A stretch of 64,000 nucleotides of DNA from Prolixibacteraceae bacterium (GTDB taxonomy: Bacteria > Bacteroidota > Bacteroidia > Bacteroidales > Prolixibacteraceae): contig JAIBEY010000060.1 of NCBI GenBank assembly GCA_019459525.1, forward strand, positions 108,104-172,103, in the 5' to 3' direction. The notes below the pieces were generated by a model that was given only the letters and a program-made list of their open reading frames with translations, had not been told where the DNA came from and did no database searches. This document shows, one piece after another, positions 7,971 through 16,252 of this stretch. The number at the start of each line of letters is the position of its first letter. Positions within the stretch are counted from its first letter, which is position 1. The position numbers were made by a program, and so were the translations under genes.

Positions 7971-8550
7971 AGTCGGAATTACAGGAGGAATAGGAAGCGG
8001 CAAAACTACCGTTTGCAAAGTATTCAGGGTTCTGGGCATTCCAGTTTTTGAAGCCGACACCACTGCCAAACAACTGATGAATACCGATGCTGAACTCCGG
8101 AAAAATTTGATTGGCTTGTTCGGAACTGCCGTTTACCAGCCAGATCAGACAATCGACCGAAAATACCTCGCCGGAATTGTATTTACCAACCCATCTTTGC
8201 TCGCTCAGTTAAATGAGCTGGTGCATCCTGTTGTGCGGAAAGCGTTCGAAGAATGGTGTCTCATACAGCATTCGCCCTACGTGTTGCACGAAGCTGCCAT
8301 TTTGTTCGAGAGCGGGTTTTACCGCATGATGGACAAAACCATTACAGTTGTTACCAGTGAGAAGCAGCGAATTGAAAGAGTTGTAAAACGCGATAGCTTA
8401 ACCGTTGAACTGGTTAAGCAGCGAATGAGAAACCAATGGAGTGATGACGAAAAAATTAAACTGGCCGATTTTGTAATCGGCAACAACGATCGAGAACTTA
8501 TCATACCACAAATTGTTGAAATTGACAAAAAAATAAGAGCACATGGCTAA
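7963..8550 (+). CDS. coaE: Dephospho-CoA kinase
   Basis: Last step of coenzyme A synthesis: phosphorylates the 3'-OH of dephospho-CoA. 195 aa from ATG 7963, chosen because it begins with the family sequence MIKVGITGGIGSGKTTV (P-loop GGIGSGKT at 8-15); the in-frame ATG at 7948 would add five residues. Other family parts: FEADTTAKQLM, VHPVVRKAFEEW and ESGFYRMMD. It overlaps ybbR upstream and the DnaJ gene downstream by eight bases each, so the three are one translation unit. Confidence 0.95.
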   Translation: MIKVGITGGIGSGKTTVCKVFRVLGIPVFEADTTAKQLMNTDAELRKNLIGLFGTAVYQPDQTIDRKYLAGIVFTNPSLLAQLNELVHPVVRKAFEEWCLIQHSPYVLHEAAILFESGFYRMMDKTITVVTSEKQRIERVVKRDSLTVELVKQRMRNQWSDDEKIKLADFVIGNNDRELIIPQIVEIDKKIRAHG

Positions 8551-9277
8551 ATTTGGAAAATGGTTAACCGGTGGTTTGGGATGGGCATTCTTCGGACCAA
8601 TCGGCGGAATTGTAGGATTTGTAGTCGGTTCGTTAATTGACGGAACCGAACAGCAGCCACGAATGATTGGAAGTGAATACCCACCGCAGCAAACCACCCA
8701 GAGTGGTTACATCATGAGTTTATTGGTACTGGTGGCTGCCGTAATGAAAGCCGACGGAAAAATACTGAAATCGGAGCTCGAATATACCAAACAATTTTTT
8801 GTCCGTTCGTTTGGCACTGCCGCTGCCGGCGAAGCTGTTAAGATACTGCGCGACCTGCTGAATCAGAACATTCCGGTTACCGAAGTCTGCCAGCAAATCC
8901 GCAAAAACATGGATCATCCGTCGCGGCTGCAGTTGGTGCATTTCCTCTTCGGAATTGCTGATGCCGACGGGCAAGTACACGACACCGAACACAAACTGAT
9001 CAAGCACATCGCGCAACAGATGGGCATCAGCCAGAAAGACTACGAATCGATTGAATCGATGTTTGTAGCCAATACCGATGCTGCTTATAAAATTCTGGAA
9101 GTTGAACCAACTGCCACCGAAGAAGAATTAAAAAAAGCCTACCGCAGAATGGCCGTAAAATATCATCCGGATAAAGTTCATTATCTGGGGGAAGACATAC
9201 AAAAAGCTGCACATGAGAAATTTCAGAAGGTTAACGAAGCTTGGGAAACGATCAAAAAACAGCGTGGAATCGTTTAA
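8543..9277 (+). CDS. TerB-DnaJ (DjlA-like) membrane-associated co-chaperone
   Basis: 244 aa. Glycine-rich hydrophobic N-terminus (about 9-33) that may insert in the membrane, then a TerB-like helical domain (about 55-160; MKADGKILKSELEY and FGIADADGQVHDTEHKLIKHIA are the two metal-loop-like repeats), then a J domain at about 178-240 with the HPD motif in MAVKYHPDKVHY. This order is that of DjlA. The partner is presumably DnaK. It is the last gene of the block and is followed by a terminator. Confidence 0.88.
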   Translation: MAKFGKWLTGGLGWAFFGPIGGIVGFVVGSLIDGTEQQPRMIGSEYPPQQTTQSGYIMSLLVLVAAVMKADGKILKSELEYTKQFFVRSFGTAAAGEAVKILRDLLNQNIPVTEVCQQIRKNMDHPSRLQLVHFLFGIADADGQVHDTEHKLIKHIAQQMGISQKDYESIESMFVANTDAAYKILEVEPTATEEELKKAYRRMAVKYHPDKVHYLGEDIQKAAHEKFQKVNEAWETIKKQRGIV

Positions 9278-9586
9278 TGAGTCTCGCCATCCCTCTTATG
9301 AAAAAACACAACTGATGGTTTGGGTAAAATATTGAAAAAAGCCTGTGGAGCAAATCTGCAGGCTTTTTCGTTTGAAAGCGTATCGCCAGAAAAAAAAATG
9401 TGTCACTCAAATTACATGCTCACCATCCGGCTGAAAGTAAATGAACAAGCTTCATTTGAAACAAAGGTCAAGTCTTAAAAAAGTTCTAATTTCGTTATTT
9501 AAAAAGATATTCTATCTTTATGGTTTTCAAACCTATAACTACAATCAAATAGCAAGGAAATTAGAAAACGCTTAAAACCAACCGCA
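9278..9586. other. 309-base non-coding gap before the T9SS gene
   Basis: Holds the terminator at 9336-9369 and AT-rich sequence beyond it. No gene, tRNA or clear promoter element was recognised; the presumed promoter of the secreted-protein gene must lie here. Confidence 0.6.
9336..9369. terminator. Intrinsic terminator after the TerB-DnaJ gene
   Basis: AAAAAGCCTG at 9336-9345 pairs with CAGGCTTTTT at 9359-9368 around a 13-base loop, with T5 on the plus strand. Confidence 0.8.
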
Positions 9587-12379
9587 ATGAAAACAATTTT
9601 AGCTTTTCTCCTGGTTCTTTTTTCCATTTCAGGATTGGTTGCTATGGATTGCACTGTAGCTATTGTGTTTTCGATCAATAAAAGTTTACCCACAAGCTAT
9701 ACCTTTAAAATTGACCAACAAACCGAAGGTGCCAAATATTACTGGTCGTTTGGCGATAATAGGAATTCGGAGATGGCATCGCCCACACACACATTCAAGA
9801 CCCCGGGCTCCTACTCGGTGCTGGTTAAAGTTACAAGAGCTGACGGCACCATCTGTAACGGCGAATTAAAAGCATCATTCGAAGGTGGAACCAGCACCAA
9901 TACTGAAGCAATTTTAACGGGCAAGGGTAAAGTGAAGAAATCGGCTACTTCTGATGGGTGCGCATTGCTGATCACCATGGAAAACAATACCATCCTGGCT
10001 CCTGCTGAAGTCATTCCGGCATTCGAGTTTAAAGATGGTCAATATGTTGAACTGAAATACGAATTGTTTAAAGATATTCCTTCGGCCTGCGAAGTAGGTA
10101 CTCCTGCTAAAATTTATACCATTACAGAAATTAGCCAAACGACAGAATGCAAACTCCCTGTTACATTTACAAAAAGCACAATCTCGCCAATTACTTATAC
10201 TTTCAGGACCGAAACTCAGCCTGAAGGATCGACCTATTTCTGGACATTTGGCGACGATGCCAAATCAGAATCTGCAACGCCCAGGCATATTTACCAGAAT
10301 ACTGGAAATTATACGGTTAGCCTGAAAGTTATTGATGCGGCAGGAAAAATCTGCACCGGAGAAATAAAAGGAACTTTTGATGGAGGTATTTCTGCTGATC
10401 CGGCAATTTTCTCAGGTAAAGGGAAAGTGATTAGTAAGGCATCTATAAGCGGCTGCGGATTAGCCATTTCCATGGAGAATGGTAATATTTTAATCCCGGT
10501 TGAATGGGCTTCCGCTTTTCAGCTCAAAGAAGGGCAAAATCTGGAATTGGCCTATGAGTTTTTAAAAGACCGGGTTATTGAATGTTCCGTTGGTGCTGCT
10601 GTCAAAATTCACAAAATAGCAGTGCTCGCCCAACCCGTTGTTTGCAATATTCCTATTACATATACCCCAAGCTCTACCAGCCCCGTCTCCTATACTTTTA
10701 ACACCGTAGCTCAATCTGAAGGTTCTGTTTACTTCTGGTATTTTGGCGATGAGGGAAAATCCAACCAGGAATCACCCAGCTACACCTACAAAAAGACAGG
10801 AACCTATGTAGTAAATTTAAAGGTTATTGATAAGGCTGGAAATTCGTGTTACGGTGAAATTAAAGCTGCATTCGAAGGAATTGAGGCTCCGGTTCTGGCA
10901 GCCAGAGGGAAAGTAAAGAAACTTACAACTGCAGGCTGCGATCTGGCCATCGTACTCGAAAACGGCGACACATTTATTGCAGCACAAATGGCTACTTATT
11001 TTATATTCAATGAGGGTCAATATGTAGAGTTTACCTACGAAAAACTCGATCCCAAAGTCTCTGCCTGTAAGGAAGGAACTGATATAAAAATACATACCAT
11101 TAAAGAAATATCGACTCTGGACGGATGTAAAGCTTATTTTACTGCCACCAATAAAACAGGATCTGATCTGGCAATGCAAAAAAAAGTTGCATTTACCAAT
11201 TTATCTGAAGGCAACCTGGTTGAATGTACCTGGGATTTTGGCGATGGTAAGATAAGTAAAGAGCTGAAGCCCACACACGAATATGCGACTTTTGGTGAAT
11301 ATCGGGTTTGTTTAACGACAATCACTGCTTCGGGTTGCAGCAGCGAGTATTGCACCACTGTGAAAGTAGAAAATACAACAAATACACCCTGCTCTTTCGA
11401 TCTGGTTATTAAACCCAAAGAGAATGCTTCAAATACCTATCTTTTCTATGCCAATTCTACCGCTGAGATTAAGAACTGGACATGGATTTTTGGCGACGGT
11501 AAAGCCAGCAGCCTGAAAAACCCGGAACATGCCTACGATAAAGCAGGTGTTTACGAAGTTTCCTGTTTTATAGCTACAGCAGCCGGATGTACCGAAACCC
11601 GCACCACTAAAATCACAGTTTTAGGCGCTTCTGCGGTTACCTGTAAAGGCGCCATCAGCTTATTGCTGTTCGACCCCACCGACAATAAATGCAACGGAAA
11701 AGCAACCGTAAAGCTGCTCGACGAAACAGGTAAGGCTATTTCAAACGTAAAATACGTTTGGTCCGATGGCCGAACCGGAAGCACATTAGAAAATCTTTGC
11801 CCGGACAAACCCTATACCGTTCAGGCAATTATCGAAGGTATGTGTCAGAAAAACACTTCGTTTACCATGCTGTCGAAACCAATTTGGAAGGCCACAACCA
11901 TAAACGGGCAAAATAACTTTTCTGTTGTTTCGCCAGTTGACGGGGTAGAATACGAATGGAATTTTGGCAATGGTGTGGTTATGAAAGGCGCCGAAGTAAA
12001 CTTCGATTTTGAAGCAGATGGCATTTATAATGTGAATTTAAAAGCCGTTGCCGGAGGCGATTTTGCTGAATTCTCGCAGCAGGTTGTGGTAGAAAAGAGC
12101 ATTGCCGGAACCGATATCATCACTAAATCTGAGCCGGAAGTTTATCCAAATCCGGTAAAAGAAATGATGAAAATTAATTTCGCCAGTCCGGTAGAAGGAA
12201 ATCTACTCATCGAAATCGTGAATATCGGCGGCATAAAAGAATACGCGCAACAATTGAATACCGAAGGCTTCAGCCAGGTATCGGTGAACCTGCAGTTCCT
12301 CAATCCGGGTATTTATTTCCTGCGTATCACCAACGGTCGGCAGCTCATTGCCGATAGAAAATTCATTAAAGTAAACTGA
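9587..12379 (+). CDS. Large secreted PKD-domain protein with T9SS type A sorting domain
   Basis: 930 aa, cell-surface or secreted. Signal peptide 1-19. PKD domains with the FGD core at about residues 54, 218, 386, 551, 635 and a degenerate one (FGNG) at about 793. Between the first three and after the third stands a second module of about 70 aa, beginning GKGKV/RGKVKK at about 112, 277 and 440, each with two conserved cysteines (GC..L, then ..C..G). The C-terminus (about 848-930) has VYPNPVKEMMKINF, LNPGIYFLRI and RKFIKVN, the Por secretion tail recognised by T9SS. No catalytic domain was found, so an adhesive or scaffold role is inferred. It is monocistronic. Confidence 0.9.
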   Translation: MKTILAFLLVLFSISGLVAMDCTVAIVFSINKSLPTSYTFKIDQQTEGAKYYWSFGDNRNSEMASPTHTFKTPGSYSVLVKVTRADGTICNGELKASFEGGTSTNTEAILTGKGKVKKSATSDGCALLITMENNTILAPAEVIPAFEFKDGQYVELKYELFKDIPSACEVGTPAKIYTITEISQTTECKLPVTFTKSTISPITYTFRTETQPEGSTYFWTFGDDAKSESATPRHIYQNTGNYTVSLKVIDAAGKICTGEIKGTFDGGISADPAIFSGKGKVISKASISGCGLAISMENGNILIPVEWASAFQLKEGQNLELAYEFLKDRVIECSVGAAVKIHKIAVLAQPVVCNIPITYTPSSTSPVSYTFNTVAQSEGSVYFWYFGDEGKSNQESPSYTYKKTGTYVVNLKVIDKAGNSCYGEIKAAFEGIEAPVLAARGKVKKLTTAGCDLAIVLENGDTFIAAQMATYFIFNEGQYVEFTYEKLDPKVSACKEGTDIKIHTIKEISTLDGCKAYFTATNKTGSDLAMQKKVAFTNLSEGNLVECTWDFGDGKISKELKPTHEYATFGEYRVCLTTITASGCSSEYCTTVKVENTTNTPCSFDLVIKPKENASNTYLFYANSTAEIKNWTWIFGDGKASSLKNPEHAYDKAGVYEVSCFIATAAGCTETRTTKITVLGASAVTCKGAISLLLFDPTDNKCNGKATVKLLDETGKAISNVKYVWSDGRTGSTLENLCPDKPYTVQAIIEGMCQKNTSFTMLSKPIWKATTINGQNNFSVVSPVDGVEYEWNFGNGVVMKGAEVNFDFEADGIYNVNLKAVAGGDFAEFSQQVVVEKSIAGTDIITKSEPEVYPNPVKEMMKINFASPVEGNLLIEIVNIGGIKEYAQQLNTEGFSQVSVNLQFLNPGIYFLRITNGRQLIADRKFIKVN

Positions 12380-12416
12380 TTTTATATCCCGACAATCGAC
12401 TTTTGGAAAGCCATTT

Positions 12417-12439
12417 TTTCCTGAATTAATTTCAGGAAA
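12417..12439 (+). terminator. Hairpin after the PKD protein gene, possible terminator
   Basis: TTTCCTGAA and TTCAGGAAA form a perfect 9-bp stem with a 5-base loop, about 38 bases after the stop codon. The T-run that follows is weak (only TTT). Confidence 0.45.
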
Positions 12440-12476
12440 TTTACTACTCCAGAATAGCAGAAGAATAAAAAAACCA

Positions 12477-12502
12477 TATCTTTGTTCGTAATTTCACGAA
12501 CA
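12477..12502 (+). promoter_or_regulatory. arsR promoter -7 element overlapped by a palindromic operator
   Basis: TATCTTTG (12477-12484) fits the Bacteroidota -7 consensus. The inverted repeat TGTTCGT-N6-ACGAACA (12483-12502) starts in its last two bases and ends seven bases before the arsR ATG at 12510. The same half-sites, TGTTCG-N8-CGAACA, occur before the permease gene at 14217. An ArsR-type repressor bound here would cover the start of transcription. Confidence 0.75.
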
Positions 12503-12509
12503 CCGAACA

Positions 12510-12836
12510 ATGGCAAAAGAAATAATCACCGAAGAACAGCAAAAAGCAGCACGCTATGCCAAAGCGATGGGTCACCCGATACGGATGTACGTACTCGAAC
12601 TGCTGTCGAAACAATCGTGCTGTTACAGCGGCGACTTAACTGAAGAGTTACCGATCGTCAAGTCCACCCTTTCGCAGCACCTCAAAGAATTAAAAGAAGC
12701 CGGATTAATTCAGGGCGAAATTGAAGCTCCACGGATTAAATATTGCCTGAACAGGGAAAACTGGAAAGAAGCGCAAGATTTGTTCCGGAAATTTCTGCGA
12801 ATGGATATGGAAGAACCAATTCAAACATGCAAATAA
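12510..12836 (+). CDS. arsR: ArsR/SmtB family metalloregulator, first arsenic cluster
   Basis: Winged-helix repressor of 108 aa, expected to leave DNA when As(III) or an organoarsenical binds its cysteines. The recognition helix is in VKSTLSQHLKELKEAGLI (50-67). Candidate ligands are C37 and C38 in KQSCCYSGDL and C79 in IKYCL; the classical ELCVCDL site of E. coli-type ArsR is absent, so the thiol arrangement differs. The gene heads a tight cluster arsR-arsE-arsF-arsG. It is 108 aa, normal for the family, and is preceded by its own probable operator. Confidence 0.88.
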   Translation: MAKEIITEEQQKAARYAKAMGHPIRMYVLELLSKQSCCYSGDLTEELPIVKSTLSQHLKELKEAGLIQGEIEAPRIKYCLNRENWKEAQDLFRKFLRMDMEEPIQTCK

Positions 12837-12846
12837 CACGAATAAT

Positions 12847-13086
12847 ATGGAAATTAAAATTTTAGGCACAGGTTGCCCCAAATGCAAAACATTGGAAAAA
12901 CTTACCCGCGAAGTGGTTGAACAAAACGGAATTGATGCCACAGTTACCAAAGTGGAAGATATTTACCAAATTATGAAATACGGGGTAATGACTACGCCTG
13001 CCCTGGTGGTAAATGAAAAAGTAGAAATTAAAGGAAGAATTCCTTCGGCCAACGAAATTAAACAAGTACTAACCAAAACAATTTGA
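12847..13086 (+). CDS. Small thioredoxin-fold protein with CPKC motif, ArsE-like
   Basis: 79 aa, cytoplasmic, whole length one thioredoxin-like fold of the 'redox-active disulfide protein' type. Active site GTGCPKCKTLE with C10 and C13; cis-Pro in TTPALVV. Starts ten bases after arsR stops and ends beside the next gene's start. In the arsEFG clusters described from Shewanella the first gene is of this small type and acts with ArsF in reduction of nitro-aromatic arsenicals; assignment as ArsE here rests on size, motif and neighbours. Confidence 0.75.
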   Translation: MEIKILGTGCPKCKTLEKLTREVVEQNGIDATVTKVEDIYQIMKYGVMTTPALVVNEKVEIKGRIPSANEIKQVLTKTI

Positions 13087-13094
13087 AAATACGT

Positions 13095-13499
13095 ATGAAA
13101 AAGATTCAATTATTCAGTATTTCGTTCTTATTGTTGATGAGTAGCTTTATTTGCAACGCCCAAACACAAAAAAAGGAAGTTGCTGCTACCAATCAGGTGG
13201 AAGCCTATTATTTTCATAATACAGCACGTTGCGTAACCTGCAAAACCGTAGAATCGGAAACAAAAGCCAATTTGGAAAACCTTTACGGAATTCAGGTTAC
13301 GTTTAAAGCTTTGAATCTTGAAGACAATGCAACAAAAGCCATCGCCAAAAAATTAAAAGTTTCGGGACAAACATTATTGTTGGTTAAAGGCGATAAAAAA
13401 ATTAACATCACCAACGAAGGATTTATGTATGCCCGCACCAACCCGGCAAAATTTAAAGCCGTTATCAAAGAAAAAGTTGATGGACTGCTAGATCAGTAA
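13095..13499 (+). CDS. Exported ArsF-like thioredoxin-fold protein
   Basis: 134 aa from ATG 13095; a TTG at 13083 is a possible alternative but ATG gives a clean signal peptide (1-21, MKKIQLFSISFLLLM to CNAQ). The mature part has a CXXC in FHNTARCVTCKTVESE, followed by thioredoxin-like strands and the ending NPAKFKAVIKEKVDGLL. It resembles proteins annotated as nitrophenyl-compound nitroreductase subunit ArsF. It carries no visible flavin site, so a thiol-redox role is equally likely. It follows the ArsE-like gene by eight bases and ends directly before the ArsG-like gene. Confidence 0.72.
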   Translation: MKKIQLFSISFLLLMSSFICNAQTQKKEVAATNQVEAYYFHNTARCVTCKTVESETKANLENLYGIQVTFKALNLEDNATKAIAKKLKVSGQTLLLVKGDKKINITNEGFMYARTNPAKFKAVIKEKVDGLLDQ

Positions 13500-13502
13500 T
13501 TG

Positions 13503-14201
13503 ATGGAATTTTTAACCAATCTCCTCGAAAACAGCACCATGCCCTGGCTCTCGGCACTGGTACTGGGATTAATGACAGCCATAAGCCCTTGCCCATTGGC
13601 TACCAACATCACAGCAGTGGGCTTTATCAGCAAAGATATTGAGAACCGCAACCGCGTTTTCGTCAACGGATTGCTTTATACACTGGGCCGCGCCATTTCG
13701 TACACCGCACTGGCTCTCATCATTTATTTCGGAGCCGACCAGTTTAAATTTTCAGGCTTCTTTCAGCTTTACGGTGAAAAAATTTTAGGCCCTTTACTGA
13801 TTGTTATCGGCTTGTTTATGCTCGATGTAATAAATATCAAGTTTCCCGGCATGAATGGACTGACTTCACGAATGGAAACCAAGACCAAATGGAGCTATTT
13901 TGATGCGATTTTGCTGGGAATGATTTTCGCGTTGGCTTTCTGTCCGTACAGCGGGGTTCTTTATTTTGGCATGCTTGTTCCGATGACAGTCGCCAGCGCT
14001 TCAGGCTTATATCTTCCCATTGTTTTTGCACTGGCGACCGGAATCCCGGTCATCATTTTTGCATGGATACTGGCCTTTTCGGTTAGTTCAATCGGAGGCG
14101 TTTACAACAAAATGAAGCATTTCGAAATTTGGTTCCGGCGTGTGGTTGCCGTCTTATTCATCCTTGTTGGTATCTATTACATTATCCGGGTTTTCTTCTA
14201 A
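13503..14201 (+). CDS. CcdA/DsbD-type membrane protein, ArsG-like
   Basis: 232 aa with six membrane segments. Paired cysteines stand in the first (AISPCPLATNI) and fourth (ALAFCPYSGVLYF) segments, as in the DsbD/CcdA fold, which carries electrons across the membrane. Proteins of this type in arsEFG clusters are annotated as ArsG, a permease for aromatic arsenicals. Both readings fit: a relay for the exported ArsF-like protein, or an efflux pump. ATG 13503 was chosen over the preceding TTG at 13500. It is the last gene of the arsR unit. Confidence 0.75.
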   Translation: MEFLTNLLENSTMPWLSALVLGLMTAISPCPLATNITAVGFISKDIENRNRVFVNGLLYTLGRAISYTALALIIYFGADQFKFSGFFQLYGEKILGPLLIVIGLFMLDVINIKFPGMNGLTSRMETKTKWSYFDAILLGMIFALAFCPYSGVLYFGMLVPMTVASASGLYLPIVFALATGIPVIIFAWILAFSVSSIGGVYNKMKHFEIWFRRVVAVLFILVGIYYIIRVFF

Positions 14202-14216
14202 AAAATTTGAAATTAT

Positions 14217-14236
14217 TGTTCGTCATTTTGCGAACA
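14217..14236 (+). promoter_or_regulatory. Second copy of the ArsR operator, before the permease gene
   Basis: TGTTCG-N8-CGAACA at 14217-14236, 17 bases before the permease ATG. It repeats both half-sites and the 8-base spacing of the site at 12483-12502, including an ATTT at the centre. This suggests that the permease gene is a separate unit controlled by the same regulator. Confidence 0.7.
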
Positions 14237-14252
14237 ACATTGAACATTACAG

Positions 14253-15296
14253 ATGGAAAAAAGAAACAAAATAAAGCTCCTTGCCTCTATAGCCATACTA
14301 TTACCTGCGTTACTTGTGCTGTATTACTTTCTCCAGCCTTTGGTCGATTACCTAACTTATGGCCTGATCGGATTACATACCGAAACTCACCTCGGGGCAT
14401 CGGTTAATTTTTTCATTTACGATACCATTAAAATCCTGATTCTGCTGTTTCTCATCAGTTCGCTGATGGGTTTGGTAAATGCCTATTTCCCGGTTGACAG
14501 GCTTCGCATTTACCTGACTACAAAAAAACTATACGGATTTCAGTACTTTTTTGCAGCATTGTTTGGCGCCATCACTCCTTTTTGTTCCTGCTCATCCATT
14601 CCACTTTTTATTGGGTTCGTAAAAGGCGGCATTCCACTTGGGGTAACCTTCGCTTTCCTGATCACCTCTCCGTTGGTAAACGAAGTTGCCGTGGCTATGT
14701 TTCTGGGGTTATTCGGTATAAAAGCCACGCTTGTGTATGCCATAAGTGGCATATTCATGGGGACTATTGGCGGATTTATACTGGGAAAATTTAAGTTAGA
14801 TAGACATCTGTCGGACTGGGTAAAAGAAATACAGGCAAACTCGGAACAGGAATCGGAACAATGGGAAACTGATCAGACTCCGTTTATCGACCGGCTGCCC
14901 ATCATTATTCGCGAGGGCTGGGGAATTGTAAAAAGTGTATTGCTGTATGTTATTATCGGGATTGCCATAGGCGCTGCCATGCACGGGTATGTGCCCGAAA
15001 ATTTCTTTACCGCATATCTATCAGCCGATAAATGGTATGCAGTACCCCTTGCAGTAATACTTGCCGTTCCGATGTATGCCAATGCCGCCGGTATCGTTCC
15101 GGTCATTCAGGTCTTTGTGGCAAAAGGTGTTCCACTCGGAACTGCACTGGCTTTTATGATGGCTGTGGTTGGCTTATCCCTTCCTGAAGCTACCTTGCTC
15201 AAAAAAGTAATGAAATGGAAACTCATCGGAATTTTCTTCGGAACAATAACCGTATTTATTATCCTTTTGGGATACCTGTTTAACCGGATAATCTGA
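14253..15296 (+). CDS. ArsP_1/DUF318 family permease
   Basis: 347 aa, about eight to ten membrane segments in two halves. The hallmark TPFCSCSSIPLFIGF is at about 108-122, with GGIPLGVTFAFLITSPLVNE next to it, and a related second-half motif is MYANAAGIVPVIQVFVAKGVPLG. A charged cytosolic loop (about 180-210) joins the halves. Members of this family (ArsP) export trivalent organoarsenicals; others are linked to Cu/Zn. The operator shared with arsR supports an arsenical substrate here. It has its own upstream region, 51 bases from the ArsG-like gene. Confidence 0.85.
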   Translation: MEKRNKIKLLASIAILLPALLVLYYFLQPLVDYLTYGLIGLHTETHLGASVNFFIYDTIKILILLFLISSLMGLVNAYFPVDRLRIYLTTKKLYGFQYFFAALFGAITPFCSCSSIPLFIGFVKGGIPLGVTFAFLITSPLVNEVAVAMFLGLFGIKATLVYAISGIFMGTIGGFILGKFKLDRHLSDWVKEIQANSEQESEQWETDQTPFIDRLPIIIREGWGIVKSVLLYVIIGIAIGAAMHGYVPENFFTAYLSADKWYAVPLAVILAVPMYANAAGIVPVIQVFVAKGVPLGTALAFMMAVVGLSLPEATLLKKVMKWKLIGIFFGTITVFIILLGYLFNRII

Positions 15297-15419
15297 AACG
15301 GAAACCACCTCTGATTTAAGCTTTTATTCGTATATGTTTTGAAATAATTAAGTACAGCATATCTTTTAATTACGCCATGTAATTGCTATATTTAGACTAA
15401 CGATTAAAAATCAATCCAT

Positions 15420-16193
15420 ATGAAAACAAAATCACTCGGGTTTATAGGCGGAGGCAGGATTACCACAATATTTCTGCAAGCCTTTGTAAATAAAAAAGCC
15501 ATTTTCGATTCGATCTCAGTTTTCGACACCAATCCGCAAATCCTTCAGACCCTGAAGCTAAAATTCCCTTTCATCCAGGTTCTAAACTCAGCATCCGAAG
15601 TAGCCCGAAAAGACATTGTTTTTCTGGCCCTTCATCCTCCGGTAATTATGGCAACACTGGAAGAAATTAAGGCTGACGTAACCGAGCAAACCATTTTTAT
15701 TTCACTGGCGCCTAAAATAACCCTTGCCAAAATGGCTTCTGTCTTGCCAATCAGCCAGCTTGTGCGATTGATTCCCAATGCCACTTCGGTCATTAATCAC
15801 GGGTATAATCCGGTAAGTTTTGCACCCGGAATGTCGGAAATTCAGAAATGGTACATTCTGGAAATGCTGAATCTGTTGGGGCATACTTTTGAAACTGCCG
15901 AAGAAAAACTGGAAGGCTATGCCTTACTTTCGGCCATGTTGCCCACTTACTTTTGGTTTCAATGGAATGAGCTGGAAACCATTGGCACCCAGTTTGGGCT
16001 GAGTGATGCCGAATGCCGCGAAAGCATCTACGAAACCCTGAATGCAGCACTAAATACCATGTACCGCTCCGGAATGTGTCCCAACGAAGTAATAGATTTA
16101 GTCCCAGTAAAACCTATTGGAGAAAGTGAAGAGCAGATAAAAGCCATTTATCAGGAAAAACTAATGGGTCTGTTTGAGAGGATTAAGCCTTAA
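15420..16193 (+). CDS. ProC-like NAD(P)-binding oxidoreductase
   Basis: 257 aa, no signal peptide. N-terminal Rossmann motif GFIGGGRITT at about 7-16, then VFDTNP, DIVFLALHPPVI and a C-terminal helical domain. The layout is that of pyrroline-5-carboxylate reductase, and LVRLIPNATSVINHG corresponds to the family's VRAMPNTP segment. The usual catalytic-end motif is poorly kept, so this is a member of the family with an uncertain substrate. It stands alone, with a hairpin after it. Confidence 0.75.
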   Translation: MKTKSLGFIGGGRITTIFLQAFVNKKAIFDSISVFDTNPQILQTLKLKFPFIQVLNSASEVARKDIVFLALHPPVIMATLEEIKADVTEQTIFISLAPKITLAKMASVLPISQLVRLIPNATSVINHGYNPVSFAPGMSEIQKWYILEMLNLLGHTFETAEEKLEGYALLSAMLPTYFWFQWNELETIGTQFGLSDAECRESIYETLNAALNTMYRSGMCPNEVIDLVPVKPIGESEEQIKAIYQEKLMGLFERIKP

Positions 16194-16214
16194 AAAGATA
16201 ATTACAAAATAAGA

Positions 16215-16248
16215 ACAAGCCCCGTCAGAGAAATTCGGCGGGGCTTGT
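16215..16248. terminator. Hairpin between convergent genes, probable terminator
   Basis: ACAAGCCCCG (16215-16224) pairs perfectly with CGGGGCTTGT (16239-16248) around a 14-base loop. There is no good T-run on the plus strand; on the minus strand the hairpin is followed by a T-rich stretch. Confidence 0.55.
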
Positions 16249-16252
16249 GGTT

